From positions 1 to 64,000 of the forward strand of contig CAWCZO010000003.1 of the NCBI GenBank assembly GCA_963800065.1: a stretch of DNA of 64,000 bases, given 5' to 3'. A program made the translations under genes and the position numbers. Shown in pieces: positions 53,620-62,761 of this stretch. The stretch is from CAWJFJ01 sp963800065. Lineage in GTDB: Bacteria > Actinomycetota > Acidimicrobiia > Acidimicrobiales > UBA8190. The notes beneath the pieces were generated by a model. It saw only the letters and a list, made by a program, of their open reading frames with translations. It had not been told where the DNA came from and did not search any database. Within the stretch, counting starts at the first letter, position 1. Every line of letters starts with the position of its first letter.

Positions 53620-53633
53620 GGGACCTTCGGCCC
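53620..53633. promoter_or_regulatory. DosR-like box 3
   Basis: GGGAC-CTTC-GGCCC has one mismatch to the DosR/DevR core. It is 76 bases upstream of the membrane-protein start, a usual distance for activation. Confidence 0.55.
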
Positions 53634-53708
53634 TGTCGTCACCCCGGGCCGAAAGCGCAGGCTGGGGTCAAAGAGCCCCGGCTCGGGGTCGTGACAAGGA
53701 GGAGAATC

Positions 53709-54323
53709 GTGAAACGTAAGACCTTCGACATGGTCCTGTCGGCAGGGGGCGTCGTCCTGGTGGTCGTGCTCCTGGCGGCCGGAGCCCTCGGTATGTGGGG
53801 TTACAGCTTCGCCAACTCGAACGTCCACAACCAACTGGCCGAGCAACAGATCACCTTCCCGCCGGCGTCGGCCTTCGCCCACCCGGTGGCCGGCACCGAG
53901 ATCACCCCCTCGATGGTAGGGACGGTGAGCAAGTATGCGGGACAGCCCCTGGTCACCGGTCAGGAGGCAGAGGTCTACGCCAATGACTTCATCCGCGTGC
54001 ACCTCGGGGAGATCGGCAAGGGCAAGACCTACGCCTACTGGTCGGGTTTGGCGCTGCAGCAGCCCAAGGGCTCGGCGGCGTACACGACCGACGAGGGAAT
54101 CGCCCAGACCCTGTTCCAGGGCACGACCCTCCGGGGACTGCTGCTCGAGGCCTACGCCTTCGGGACCTTCGGACAGATCGCCCTGGTGGCTTCCATCGCA
54201 TCCTTCATCCTGGCGGGAATCATGTTGGTGCTCAGCCTGTTCGGGCTCCTGCACTACCGCCGGGTGCCTGAAGACGCCGAGTTCCCGGCGGTGCGGACCA
54301 CGGCGAGCCCCGTCCTGGCCTGA
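53709..54323 (+). CDS. Two-helix membrane protein, putative DevR-regulon member
   Basis: A 204-residue membrane protein. Helix one (residues 10-33, LSAGGVVLVVVLLAAGALGM) and a C-terminal helix (about 157-180, IALVASIASFILAGIMLVLS) flank an extracellular domain of about 120 residues (VHNQLAEQQITFPPAS, YAGQPLVTGQEAEVYANDFI, KTYAYWSGLALQQPKGS). No enzymatic motif. Homologous-looking hypothetical proteins of this plan are widespread in actinobacteria. The GTG at 53709 follows a strong AAGGAGGAG. Three DosR-like boxes upstream suggest induction under low oxygen or redox stress. Two hairpins follow the gene. Confidence 0.8.
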   Translation: MKRKTFDMVLSAGGVVLVVVLLAAGALGMWGYSFANSNVHNQLAEQQITFPPASAFAHPVAGTEITPSMVGTVSKYAGQPLVTGQEAEVYANDFIRVHLGEIGKGKTYAYWSGLALQQPKGSAAYTTDEGIAQTLFQGTTLRGLLLEAYAFGTFGQIALVASIASFILAGIMLVLSLFGLLHYRRVPEDAEFPAVRTTASPVLA

Positions 54324-54332
54324 AGCCACTAG

Positions 54333-54374
54333 TGACAGCGATCGCTCGCTGGTTATGGCGATCGCTAAGTGTCA
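54333..54374. other. Interrupted inverted repeat after the membrane gene
   Basis: TGACAGCGATCGC (54333-54345) and GCGATCGCTAAGTGTCA (54358-54374) pair except for a four-base bulge. It lies just after the stop of the membrane-protein gene and may be a first weak terminator or a regulatory hairpin. Confidence 0.4.
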
Positions 54375-54385
54375 GCGGTGCCAAT

Positions 54386-54417
54386 CTCACCCGGCCTCGA
54401 TTCTGAGGCCGGGTGAG
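54386..54417. terminator. Strong terminator hairpin
   Basis: CTCACCCGGCCTC (54386-54398) and GAGGCCGGGTGAG (54405-54417) form an exact 13-bp stem with a 6-base loop, ending the membrane-protein transcript. Confidence 0.7.
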
Positions 54418-54540
54418 TCCGCGTCCGGGACCCGAGGTGGAGGGCCGCGGCAAGGGGGGCTCTGACGACGTCCTCCGCCGCGTCCACGGCCTCAGCGTCC
54501 CGAACGGACATGGGGTCGCCCAAGTGGCACGATTGGCCCT

Positions 54541-55583
54541 GTGCGCGACACACCTGCCAAGCGGGCGGTCGGGGGGGACGGAGGCCACGGCGCCGCAACC
54601 CGCCGCCGGCGGTCGCCACGGACCACCCGTGATGTGGCCATCGTCGTCTACGACGGATTCACCCCCTTCGAGCTCGGAGCGGCCTGCGAGGTGTTCGGCG
54701 ACGACCGCTGGGTGGCTCCCGGTGACCCGTGGTACCGCTTGTTCGTCTGTGGCGACAATGCCGCACCCGTGGCCGCGGATAGCGGCTTCCAGATCCTCGT
54801 ACCTCATGGACTGGAGAGACTCTCCACCGTGGAGACGGTGATCGTGGCGCCGACGTACCGACCCGACGAGGTACCCGAGAGTGTGTACGAGGCACTCCGG
54901 CAGGCGCACGCCCGGGGGTGTCGCATCCTCTCGTTGTGTGGTGGTGCCTTCGTCCTGGCTGCTGCCGGACTACTCGATGGGCGCCGAGCCGCCACGCACT
55001 GGACGGAGTGCGACGAGCTGGCCCGCCGCTATCCCCTGGTGTCGGTCGACCCCGGCGTTCTCTATGTCGACGAGGGGAACATCCTCACCGGGGCCGGCAG
55101 TGCGGCCAGCATCGATCTCTGCCTGTACATCGTGCGCCAGGACTACGGGAGTGAGGTGGCCTCGCAGCTCGCCCGTCAACTGGTGGTCCCGCCCCAGCGG
55201 GACGGGGGTCAGGCCCAGTTCATCGAGAAGCCGCTGCCCACTCTGGACAGCTCCAACCTGTTCGCCGAGACCATCGCCTGGGTGCAGGAGCACCTCGAGG
55301 GCGCCGTGACCATCGAAGACCTGGCCATCCGTTCCGCCATGAGCCCCCGGACGTTCGCCCCTCGATTCGTGGAGGCCACGGGAACCACCCGTATCAATGG
55401 TTGCTGGGCCAGCGAGTCCAACTCGCTCAGCGTCTCCTCGAGATGAGCGACCTCTCCATCGAGTCCGTGGCGGAGAAAAGCCGCTTCGGCACGGCCGGCA
55501 ATCTCCGCAAGCATTTCAGCCGGATCGTCCACACCAGTCCTCAGGCCTATCGCCACACCTTTCAAGCCCGGAGAACGGCCTGA
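54541..55583 (+). pseudogene. GlxA/FtrA-type AraC regulator with DJ-1/PfpI domain, frameshifted
   Basis: The N-terminal DJ-1/PfpI-like domain (residues 30-200: VAIVVYDGFTPFELGAACEV, ILSLCGGAFVLAAAGLLDGR, ATHWTECDELARRYP) and the first AraC helix-turn-helix (EDLAIRSAMSPRTFAPRFVE) are in one frame. After GTT the frame reads RINGCWASESN and stops at 55446. In the next frame the expected continuation YQWLLGQRVQLAQRLLEMSD and second HTH run to 55583. One C is missing from ACCACCC at 55386-55390 (a family TTPYQWL motif needs one more). It is a pseudogene or a sequencing error. Start GTG at 54541. Members regulate amine or nitrile metabolism. Confidence 0.8.
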
Positions 55584-55675
55584 GAGGGAGCCCTCGGCGT
55601 CGCCATAGTGACATTCGGCCCTTCTTTCTGCCCATGGCTCAGGCAATCGCCCTGCCTTGTCGATGAATAGGAGGT

Positions 55676-57457
55676 ATGAGCGAGATCGACGCTTCTGGGG
55701 CCCGGGGGGAAGCCGTCATCGAGGCCGCTCCCGCTCGGACGCTCGGGCGAACGCGTCTCTGGAACGTGGTCGCTGTCGTCGTTCTCATCGTCGGGTTGAC
55801 CCTTTCGGCCGTCAGTGCCCTGGAATGGCACGGGTATGTTCAGAATCAGGCCCGGGAGTCCTTCGTGACCCATGCCTCAGCGGTCTCAGCGGCCGTATCG
55901 ACCGCCCTACGCCGGGACATCGACTTCGTCGCAACCCAACGGGCGGGTGTCATCGCCGTGCCCGATCTGTCCAATCGTCTGCTCGCTGTCTGGTACAGAT
56001 CAGTCGACATCAAGAGCCGTTTTCCGGGCGGAGTGGGCTTTGCGTTCGTTCAACGCGTCCTGGCTTCCCAGCTGAGCCTCTTCGGGTCCGAGGTCGTGGC
56101 CGATCCCCCGATCAATGAACCGGTCTCGGCACCGTATGTCGTCTTCCCGGCCGGGCCGAGATCTGAGTACTGCCTTCAACGATTCGGAATCGTCACTTCG
56201 GCGGCGGCGAAGGTGATTCCACCCACCTTCGATTTCTGCAGCTCGACCATCCCCCCGGGGAAGAATCCCTCCCCGATTCCCCGACTGCTCGACCTGGCCA
56301 CCGACAGCGGGCAGACGACGGTGTTGGCGGCCGGCAAGATCGCCAAGACAGGGGGAATCGCCGACCTCTTCGTGGTCATCTCCCCGGTCTATTCGAGTGA
56401 AGCGACGCCGACCTCCGTTTCGTATCGGAAGACCGACCTACGCGGGTGGATCCTGGCCACCTTCAGCGGCGCCACCCTCCTGGGTTCGGAGTCTCAGACG
56501 GCACACGGGTTGACGGTGAGCGTGAGTTTCAACGAGCCGGGCTCGGGTGGCACCACGATCGCGTCGTCAGGGAGGACGCCGGGCGGAGGGAAGTTCACCC
56601 GGACCCTCCACTTCGACGCTGACGGGTCATGGGTCGTGCGTGTCGTCGGCTCGGCGCAGTCGACGGCGACCGACCAGGCACTTGCCGGAGGTCTCCTGGG
56701 AGCCGTTGTCAGTCTTCTGCTCTTCCTGTTGTTGGCCATCCTCACAAGGTCGCGGGCTTTGGCCCTGCAGTTGGTGGACAAGCGAACCAAGCAATTGAGG
56801 CACCAGGCCCTTCATGACCCTTTGACCGACCTTCCCAATCGGGCTCTCATTCTGGATCGAGCCGAGCAGATGCTCATACGAGCCAAACGGCATCCCCTCG
56901 TGGTGGGAGCTCTCTTCATCGACCTCGATAAATTCAAAGAGGTCAACGATACGTTCGGCCATGCCGTCGGCGACCAACTTCTCAAAGCGGTCGGGGAACG
57001 CTTGTCGGGCGCCCTCCGGGCCAGCGACAGCGTCGGTCGTCTCGGGGGTGATGAGTTCGTCGTGCTCGTCGAAGGGGAACTCGGAGGTATCGGTCCGGAG
57101 ATCGTCGCTGAACAGTTGTTGGCCCTGTTCGTCGAGCCCTTCTCTCTTGGCCAAGGCGACGTGGCTCCTCTGAGGATCACCGCCAGCATCGGAGTGGCGT
57201 TGGGGGCCCGTAGCGGTGCAGCGGATCTCCTGCGCGATGCCGACGTGGCGCTCTACGTGGCCAAGGCGCAGGGCCAACACGGGTACGTCGTATTCCGCTC
57301 CCAGATGCACATGGACCTCGGTGATCGCGTGGGACTGGAGTGGGCCGACCGGACGCCGAGGGGCGAAGGGGGAGCTTTCCACCAACGCTCGTTCGACCTC
57401 GACGACGGTATTGTGGGCGGGGTTGATGGTCCCGTGACGGCGCCGAAGGGTGACTAG
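55676..57457 (+). CDS. CHASE-like sensor GGDEF protein with vestigial EAL start
   Basis: A 593-residue membrane protein. Two helices (about 28-48 and 340-362) flank an extracellular CHASE-type domain (VSAAVSTALRRDIDFVATQR, SRFPGGVGFAFVQRVLASQ, VISPVYSSE). The GGDEF domain (about 385-540) has DPLTDLPNRA, FKEVNDTFGHAVGDQLL and the intact active site RLGGDEFVVL. After it, residues 545-593 (MHMDLGDRVGLEWADRTP, FDLDDGIVGGVDGP) look like the first 45 residues of an EAL domain and then stop, so the phosphodiesterase domain is lost. It should act as a diguanylate cyclase answering an external signal. The ATG at 55676 follows TAGGAGGT. Confidence 0.88.
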   Translation: MSEIDASGARGEAVIEAAPARTLGRTRLWNVVAVVVLIVGLTLSAVSALEWHGYVQNQARESFVTHASAVSAAVSTALRRDIDFVATQRAGVIAVPDLSNRLLAVWYRSVDIKSRFPGGVGFAFVQRVLASQLSLFGSEVVADPPINEPVSAPYVVFPAGPRSEYCLQRFGIVTSAAAKVIPPTFDFCSSTIPPGKNPSPIPRLLDLATDSGQTTVLAAGKIAKTGGIADLFVVISPVYSSEATPTSVSYRKTDLRGWILATFSGATLLGSESQTAHGLTVSVSFNEPGSGGTTIASSGRTPGGGKFTRTLHFDADGSWVVRVVGSAQSTATDQALAGGLLGAVVSLLLFLLLAILTRSRALALQLVDKRTKQLRHQALHDPLTDLPNRALILDRAEQMLIRAKRHPLVVGALFIDLDKFKEVNDTFGHAVGDQLLKAVGERLSGALRASDSVGRLGGDEFVVLVEGELGGIGPEIVAEQLLALFVEPFSLGQGDVAPLRITASIGVALGARSGAADLLRDADVALYVAKAQGQHGYVVFRSQMHMDLGDRVGLEWADRTPRGEGGAFHQRSFDLDDGIVGGVDGPVTAPKGD

Positions 57458-57478
57458 AGAAGCAACGGGGGACTGACA

Positions 57479-57631
57479 ATGAGCGAGCAGTGCCACGCCT
57501 ACATCTACGTTCCCTTCAGCGAGAGGCCCGGTGGACGACGCCGCTGTCGTAACTGGACGACGCATCGCTCGGGGCTGTGTTGGCTCCACCGGCACCCGGC
57601 CGTCTCCGACGACGACCGGAAGATCCCGTGA
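57479..57631 (+). CDS. Short Cys/His-containing protein
   Basis: A 50-residue frame from the ATG at 57479 (MSEQCHAYIYVPFSERPGGR) to the TGA at 57629. It has three Cys and several His (CRNWTTHRSGLCWLHRHP), which might bind a metal. A weak AACGGGGGA precedes it. No family is recognised; it may be only a chance frame. The following 194 bases up to the XRE gene hold no other gene. Confidence 0.35.
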   Translation: MSEQCHAYIYVPFSERPGGRRRCRNWTTHRSGLCWLHRHPAVSDDDRKIP

Positions 57632-57825
57632 CCGACCGGGCGGGTCGAATCCGGGACCGCACGGCCCGCTCCGCGATCCGTGAGGTCGGGCCCAGCGGCC
57701 TCCCACTGCGGTTCGACCGCACCTCGACCTGAGGCAGGTCGTCGAAATCTGGCCCTACCGGCGCCCACCGCCGCCAGGTACGATCGGCCGAACCGGCGAT
57801 CGGCGGGAAAGGCGAGGGGCGGCAG

Positions 57826-58593
57826 GTGTCTGAAGGCTTCGGCGCACTTTTGCGCCGGCACCGACTGGCAGCCAGTCTCACCCAAGAGGCGTTGGCTGAG
57901 CGTGCGGCGGTGAGCGCCACGGCGATCGCCGCCCTGGAGCGGGGCCGAAGACGGGCACCGCGACTGTCGACCCTCCGGCAGATCGCCCGGGCCCTGGACC
58001 TCGGTCCCGAGGACCTGGCCCCAGGACTCTCTCTGCTTCGGGGATCGTCACCGAGGTCACCGCTTCACCGGGCCGGTCATAGCGACGACATTCGGAGTCC
58101 CTCGCCATCGGTCCCGCGGCAGACTGTGGAGGACGTGTGGATATCTCCCCGCTCTGTGGGATATCCGGGCACAACGGGGGCTGTTGTTGTCCAGAGAGTG
58201 GCTACACGCGAGTGGAATCACCTGGTCCGCGGGAGCCACAGAATCCCCCCGAGGTACGGGTGGATCCAGGTCCTGCCCCCATCTAGCCTGAGTGCCGTGC
58301 CGTCGGAGCGGATGATCGAATCCACCGCCCGCTACATCGCCGGTGCCACTCGCTGCAAGCAGGCGTGGGATGCCTCGTTCAGACGAAGTCATGATGGTGA
58401 CGGACTGAGCGATCGGGACCTCATGGAGATGCACGGAGCGGGTCTGGGCTTGATCTGGACGACCCACACGACCGATCTGCAATCGGCGCTGGCTTTGCTC
58501 TACCAGATCGAGGCTTGTTGTCCAGGTGTGCCCGGGGGTACCGACGACCGGCGCGATCAGGCCAAACGCGTATTGGAGAGCCGAGCTCACTGA
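57826..58593 (+). CDS. XRE-family HTH regulator with unknown C-terminal region
   Basis: A 255-residue frame. Residues 4-66 are an XRE/Cro helix-turn-helix (FGALLRRHRLAASLTQEALA, SATAIAALERGRRRAPRLST), of the class found in TPR-type activators of actinobacteria. The next 90 residues are of poor quality and include an inverted repeat GGATATC-N14-GATATCC at DNA level (58139-58166), which looks intergenic. The last 98 residues (VPSERMIESTARYIAGATRC, LMEMHGAGLGLIWTTHTTD) could be a separate small gene from a GTG at 58298. Start GTG at 57826 after GGGGCGGCAG. One gene or two in-frame genes cannot be decided. Confidence 0.65.
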   Translation: MSEGFGALLRRHRLAASLTQEALAERAAVSATAIAALERGRRRAPRLSTLRQIARALDLGPEDLAPGLSLLRGSSPRSPLHRAGHSDDIRSPSPSVPRQTVEDVWISPRSVGYPGTTGAVVVQRVATREWNHLVRGSHRIPPRYGWIQVLPPSSLSAVPSERMIESTARYIAGATRCKQAWDASFRRSHDGDGLSDRDLMEMHGAGLGLIWTTHTTDLQSALALLYQIEACCPGVPGGTDDRRDQAKRVLESRAH

Positions 58594-58596
58594 CCG

Positions 58597-58633
58597 GGCG
58601 CTCTCCCGGCCAACCGTCTCGGGGGAGAGCGCC
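58597..58633. terminator. Terminator between convergent genes
   Basis: GGCGCTCTCCC (58597-58607) and GGGAGAGCGCC (58623-58633) form an exact 11-bp stem with a 15-base loop, exactly between the XRE gene and the EAL-HDOD gene. Confidence 0.7.
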
Positions 58634-58637
58634 GGGC

Positions 58638-59864
58638 CTAGGTGGGTGGGACTGGTTCAAGAACCGCCGTCATGCCCACCGTCCACGTGAGCGCCTCCAC
58701 CGCCGCCGCCCGGAATGTCGCTTCCGACAGGGCGCTGCGGACCGCCCCCTCGCGATGGCCGAGTTGGTAGTCGGCGACGTCAGCGATGAGATAGCCGAGG
58801 GGACCCTCGCCCCGCAGGACCGCCCCGCGGAGTTCGGCATCGAGGGGCAGCGTCCCGACAATCCTCTCGACGGACATCGACAGGACGATGTCCAGGGCGG
58901 ACAACAGGCCCGCCGTATATCCGGCGTCGGGCTGGCAACCTGCGGCGGCTGCCAACGACTCGCTCATCCGTGCCCTTATAAGGACCGTGGCGATCGCCTC
59001 TTCCGACGCCGTGCCGTCCTCAGTGAGAAGGAGGAGTGCCACCCAGCTCTGGAGACGGCGCCAACCCACCAGCACCAGGGCCTCACGCAGAGTGCGGACC
59101 GTGCGCTTCATCCCGCTGGCGGCCCCGGCGCCGGCCAACTGGAGCAGCTGATACGACATGGCCGGGTCACTGCGGATGATGTCTTCGATGATGCTGATCG
59201 GACATTCGGCGTCGAGGAGCCGGGCCGCCATACGCAATCCCGCCAGGCGCCCGGGAATGAGCGGTCCCCCCGACACCTCGTGGGGATGGGCCAGGAGATA
59301 GCCCTGGAAGTAGTCGAATCCGAGTACCTCACACTGGCCCAGCCTGGCCGGTGTGTCGACGTTCTGGGCGATGACACCGACATTGAAACGGCGGCATCTC
59401 GCCACCAGTTCGGTCAGTCGCTGACGGTCGTCGGACTCGGTGTTGATCTTCACCATCGAGGCCATCTCGAGAAGTTCCTCAGCGCCGTCGACTCCCTGAA
59501 AATCGTCGATGGCCAAGGTGAACCCGTCGTCGACCAACCGCCGGCATCCGGCCAGGGCGGCCTCATCGCCAACGAGAGCCTGACCGACCTCAATCACCAC
59601 GCGGTCGGGTGGCGTCTGGATGGGGATCTGGCCGGCGATCTGAGATGGCGTGGCGTTGCAAAAAGCCCTCTTCGTCCCGACCAGCGCTCCGATGTCGTCG
59701 GCGGACGAACCCAGTAATCCCTCCGGCGTCAGGTAGACATCGCCAGCCTCGTGAAGCACCGGCCCCGGAGCGTCGAGATGGCGGAAGAGAAGCTCGTATC
59801 CCATCACGGACAGGTCGGGATCGAAGATGGGCTGCCGACCAACTAGCGTCTCGGAAACACCCAC
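58638..59864 (-). CDS. EAL-HDOD signalling protein (CdgJ/YuxH-type)
   Basis: A 408-residue cytoplasmic protein with a degenerate EAL domain followed by an HDOD domain. The start VGRQPIFDPDLSVMGYELLF is the family signature: EAL is replaced by ELL. Other EAL landmarks are reduced (VVIEVGQALVGD, FTLAIDDFQGVDGAEELLEM, DYFQGYLLAHP), so it probably does not hydrolyse c-di-GMP. The HDOD part (about 200-390) contains IRSDPAMSYQLLQLAGAGAA and LREALVLVGWRRLQSWVALL. Related proteins control motility or surface behaviour by protein contacts. The GTG at 59864 fits the family start. It lies between the GGDEF protein and the PAS-GGDEF-EAL protein. Confidence 0.9.
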   Translation of the reverse strand: MGVSETLVGRQPIFDPDLSVMGYELLFRHLDAPGPVLHEAGDVYLTPEGLLGSSADDIGALVGTKRAFCNATPSQIAGQIPIQTPPDRVVIEVGQALVGDEAALAGCRRLVDDGFTLAIDDFQGVDGAEELLEMASMVKINTESDDRQRLTELVARCRRFNVGVIAQNVDTPARLGQCEVLGFDYFQGYLLAHPHEVSGGPLIPGRLAGLRMAARLLDAECPISIIEDIIRSDPAMSYQLLQLAGAGAASGMKRTVRTLREALVLVGWRRLQSWVALLLLTEDGTASEEAIATVLIRARMSESLAAAAGCQPDAGYTAGLLSALDIVLSMSVERIVGTLPLDAELRGAVLRGEGPLGYLIADVADYQLGHREGAVRSALSEATFRAAAVEALTWTVGMTAVLEPVPPT

Positions 59865-60036
59865 GACCGGTCGCTCCTCGTCATGAGAGTCAGACTAGTG
59901 AGGCACGCCGATGATGTGGTGCCTCGTCGGCAGGTCCTCACCCCCCTCCCACGCCTCGTCCGGTGGCGTGGTTCGGACGGGCCCGATCTCAACCCGGCGG
60001 GCTCAAGGAATCCCCTGACCTGGTCGATTACCGGTC

Positions 60037-62688
60037 ATGGCGTTCGGACGACTGCGTCGACTGGTGTCGGGCGAGGCCAAAGGTGCGCACTTTGCCGAGG
60101 CCCTCTTCATGGGGCCGCTGGCCGCCGTGGCGATTCTGGCCCTGCGGGAGCTGCACCTGGTGGCCCGGACGCCGATCTGGCTGATTCCGCTCATTCTGGT
60201 CGGCGGCCAGCTGATCACCACGGCCGCCGGCCTCTGGTGGGACCAGTGCCCGAATCGCCTCCGGCTGCATGCGCGGATCGCCTCCCAGGCGATCGTGGTG
60301 ACAGCCACCATCTACGCCACCGGTTGGGGTCCGGCGCTGGCCATCGGACTCGTCCTGGTCGGTCAGGAATCGCTGGCCATAACCGGATCGTCTTCCCAAC
60401 GTGTGGTGTTGGGATGGACGTTGTCGTGCCTGGCGGTTGGCCAGATACTGATCGCACTCGGCTGGGCTCCCACGCTGATACCCGTACCCGAGGTGCACGG
60501 TCTGGCCGTCTTGATGAGCATCGGGATCGCCTTCGCCTATCGGTCCCTGCATTCGGCGCTGGTCGAGACCGACGAGGCGGCGGCGTTGACCGAGAGTCGT
60601 GAGCGCCGGTTCCGCGCCCTGGTGCAGAGCTCTTCGGACCTAGTGTTCACTGTCGATCAGGCGGGCGCGGTGACGTACGCAAGTCCGTCCTGCACGAATG
60701 TGCTGGGGTACGAGCCGGACTCTCTGTTGGGCTCGGAGAGGGCGATGCTCGTTCACGAAGACGACATCGAGAATCTCCGCAGCAAACTGGGTCAGACGCT
60801 GGGCAACAAGGGGAGGTCGGTCGAGTTCCTCATCCGGGTCCGTCATCGGGACAGGACGTGGCGTTGGCTCGAAGGAGTGGCGACCAACCTCCTCGACGAC
60901 CCGGCCGTCGGCGGCGTCGTCATCAACGCCCGCGATGTGACCGAACGACGAGCGCGCCTGGAGCGTCAGGCGGCGATCTCGGATCTGGGACGGGAGGCGT
61001 TGCGGGCAACGACGCTCGAATCGGTGGTCGCATCAGCGACGGAGGCCATCTCCCGAATCGTCCGCCCACGGGCTTGTCGGATCGTCGGCGTCTTCGAACA
61101 CATCGGCTCCGAGGACGAACAGATGAGCGAGCCGACGGAGTCACCCGGCGCCGCCGACCATCAGTCCGGATCGGGTGGTCCACGACGTCTCCGGATTCCC
61201 GTGGGAGAGCCGGAGCGTCCGCTCGGATATATAGAAGTCCTCCAGAATGCCGTCACCACATCTGAAGACGAGCAATTCGTCGAAAGCATCTCAGGGGTCG
61301 TGCTGTCGGCGACGGTACGTTTCCGCGCCGAGGAGGCTATCCGGCACCAGGCCATGCACGATCCACTGACGGGATTGCCCAACCGCGCTCTGTTCAACGA
61401 CCGTCTCGAGCATGCGCTGGGTCGACGTACGAGGACGTCCGGATACGTCGCCGTCATGATCGTCGATCTCGACGGATTCAAGAATGTCAACGACAGCCTC
61501 GGCCACATTGCCGGTGACGCTCTGCTGATCGCGGTGGCGAACCGGTTCAGGACCAATCTCCGCGGTTTCGACACCATCGCCCGCCTCGGTGGAGATGAGT
61601 TCGCCATTCTGGTCGACGACCTCGAGGCAGCGGACCAGGCGGGACGCCTTGCGCAACGGGTCCTCGACGCTCTCGTCGGTCCTCTGTCGTTACCGGACCA
61701 GGAGGTCGCCATCAGCGCCAGCGTCGGAATCGCCATGACGGACCGTTCCGACACCAAAGCCGACCGGCTCCTCTCGCACGCGGATGCCGCCATGTACCAG
61801 GCCAAGCGGGAGGGGAAGGGTTGCTATCGCGTATTCGAAGCCGCCATGCACGCCGCTGCCGTCGAGCGGATGAGTCTCGAACAGGAGCTACGGATCGCCA
61901 TCAGGGATAGTACGCTCACCGTCTACTACCAACCCATCATCGACACCGGTACCGGCCAGGCGACGTCCTTTGAGGCCCTGGCCCGGTGGAACCACCCGAC
62001 CAGGGGATTCATCCCGCCCAGCACGTTCATTCCGCTGGCCGAGGAATCAGGGTTGATCATCGATCTGGGCCACGCCGTGATGACCGAGGCCTGTCAACAG
62101 GTCCGACAATGGCAGACGAGCCTTCCCCAACTGAGACCGAGCATCTCGGTCAACGCCTCGCGCCTTCAACTCGCTCATCCTGTCTTCCTGGAACACGTCA
62201 CCGACGCACTTGCCCACGCAGATCTCGACCCGTCGTCACTCATCGTGGAGGTCACCGAATCAATCCTGGCGTCAGAGTCGAGACAGATCATCGCCACTCT
62301 CAATGAACTGCGCCGAACAGGCGTGAGGATCGCCATCGACGATTTCGGTACCGGGTACTCGTCCTTCGCCGCACTGGCTGACCTTCCCATTGACATTCTG
62401 AAGATCGACAAGCGTTTCGTGGACAATCTCGTGCATGATGACCAGGGACGGGGATTCGTCAATGCCATCATGCAACTGGCCGACACGCTCCACCTGGCGA
62501 CAACCGCCGAGGGGGTGGAGGAACTCGAACAGTGCGAGGCCCTCGTCGCCCTGGGATGCAGCCATATTCAGGGCTACTTCTTCTCCGCCCCCATGCCCGG
62601 GCATCAGGTCAACGACTATCTGGCGCGCCATGGAGCCACCGCCGGATCGCAGAGCAGCGCGATCACAGCGTTGACGCAGGTGCCGTAG
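60037..62688 (+). CDS. Membrane PAS-GAF-GGDEF-EAL c-di-GMP protein
   Basis: An 883-residue multidomain protein. Five or so helices occupy residues 20-175 (LFMGPLAAVAILAL, IWLIPLILVGGQLITTAAGL, GLAVLMSIGIAFAY). A PAS domain (about 190-305, RFRALVQSSSDLVFTVDQAG, LVHEDDIENL), a GAF-like region (about 315-430) and GGDEF (about 440-600; DPLTGLPNRALF, FKNVNDSLGHIAGDALLI, RLGGDEFAIL) follow. The EAL domain (about 620-870) has VYYQPIID, SFEALARW, EVTESIL, DDFGTGYSSF and KIDKRFV, all intact. Both synthesis and breakdown of c-di-GMP are possible. The ATG at 60037 lies just before the first helix; the ribosome-binding site is weak. Confidence 0.92.
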   Translation: MAFGRLRRLVSGEAKGAHFAEALFMGPLAAVAILALRELHLVARTPIWLIPLILVGGQLITTAAGLWWDQCPNRLRLHARIASQAIVVTATIYATGWGPALAIGLVLVGQESLAITGSSSQRVVLGWTLSCLAVGQILIALGWAPTLIPVPEVHGLAVLMSIGIAFAYRSLHSALVETDEAAALTESRERRFRALVQSSSDLVFTVDQAGAVTYASPSCTNVLGYEPDSLLGSERAMLVHEDDIENLRSKLGQTLGNKGRSVEFLIRVRHRDRTWRWLEGVATNLLDDPAVGGVVINARDVTERRARLERQAAISDLGREALRATTLESVVASATEAISRIVRPRACRIVGVFEHIGSEDEQMSEPTESPGAADHQSGSGGPRRLRIPVGEPERPLGYIEVLQNAVTTSEDEQFVESISGVVLSATVRFRAEEAIRHQAMHDPLTGLPNRALFNDRLEHALGRRTRTSGYVAVMIVDLDGFKNVNDSLGHIAGDALLIAVANRFRTNLRGFDTIARLGGDEFAILVDDLEAADQAGRLAQRVLDALVGPLSLPDQEVAISASVGIAMTDRSDTKADRLLSHADAAMYQAKREGKGCYRVFEAAMHAAAVERMSLEQELRIAIRDSTLTVYYQPIIDTGTGQATSFEALARWNHPTRGFIPPSTFIPLAEESGLIIDLGHAVMTEACQQVRQWQTSLPQLRPSISVNASRLQLAHPVFLEHVTDALAHADLDPSSLIVEVTESILASESRQIIATLNELRRTGVRIAIDDFGTGYSSFAALADLPIDILKIDKRFVDNLVHDDQGRGFVNAIMQLADTLHLATTAEGVEELEQCEALVALGCSHIQGYFFSAPMPGHQVNDYLARHGATAGSQSSAITALTQVP

Positions 62689-62761
62689 GGCGAGCCCGGT
62701 CGTCGGACCGGCCCGTGTCCGGTTCTGGTTTCTGAATCAGGGTCCCGGTATCGTCAAGGTC

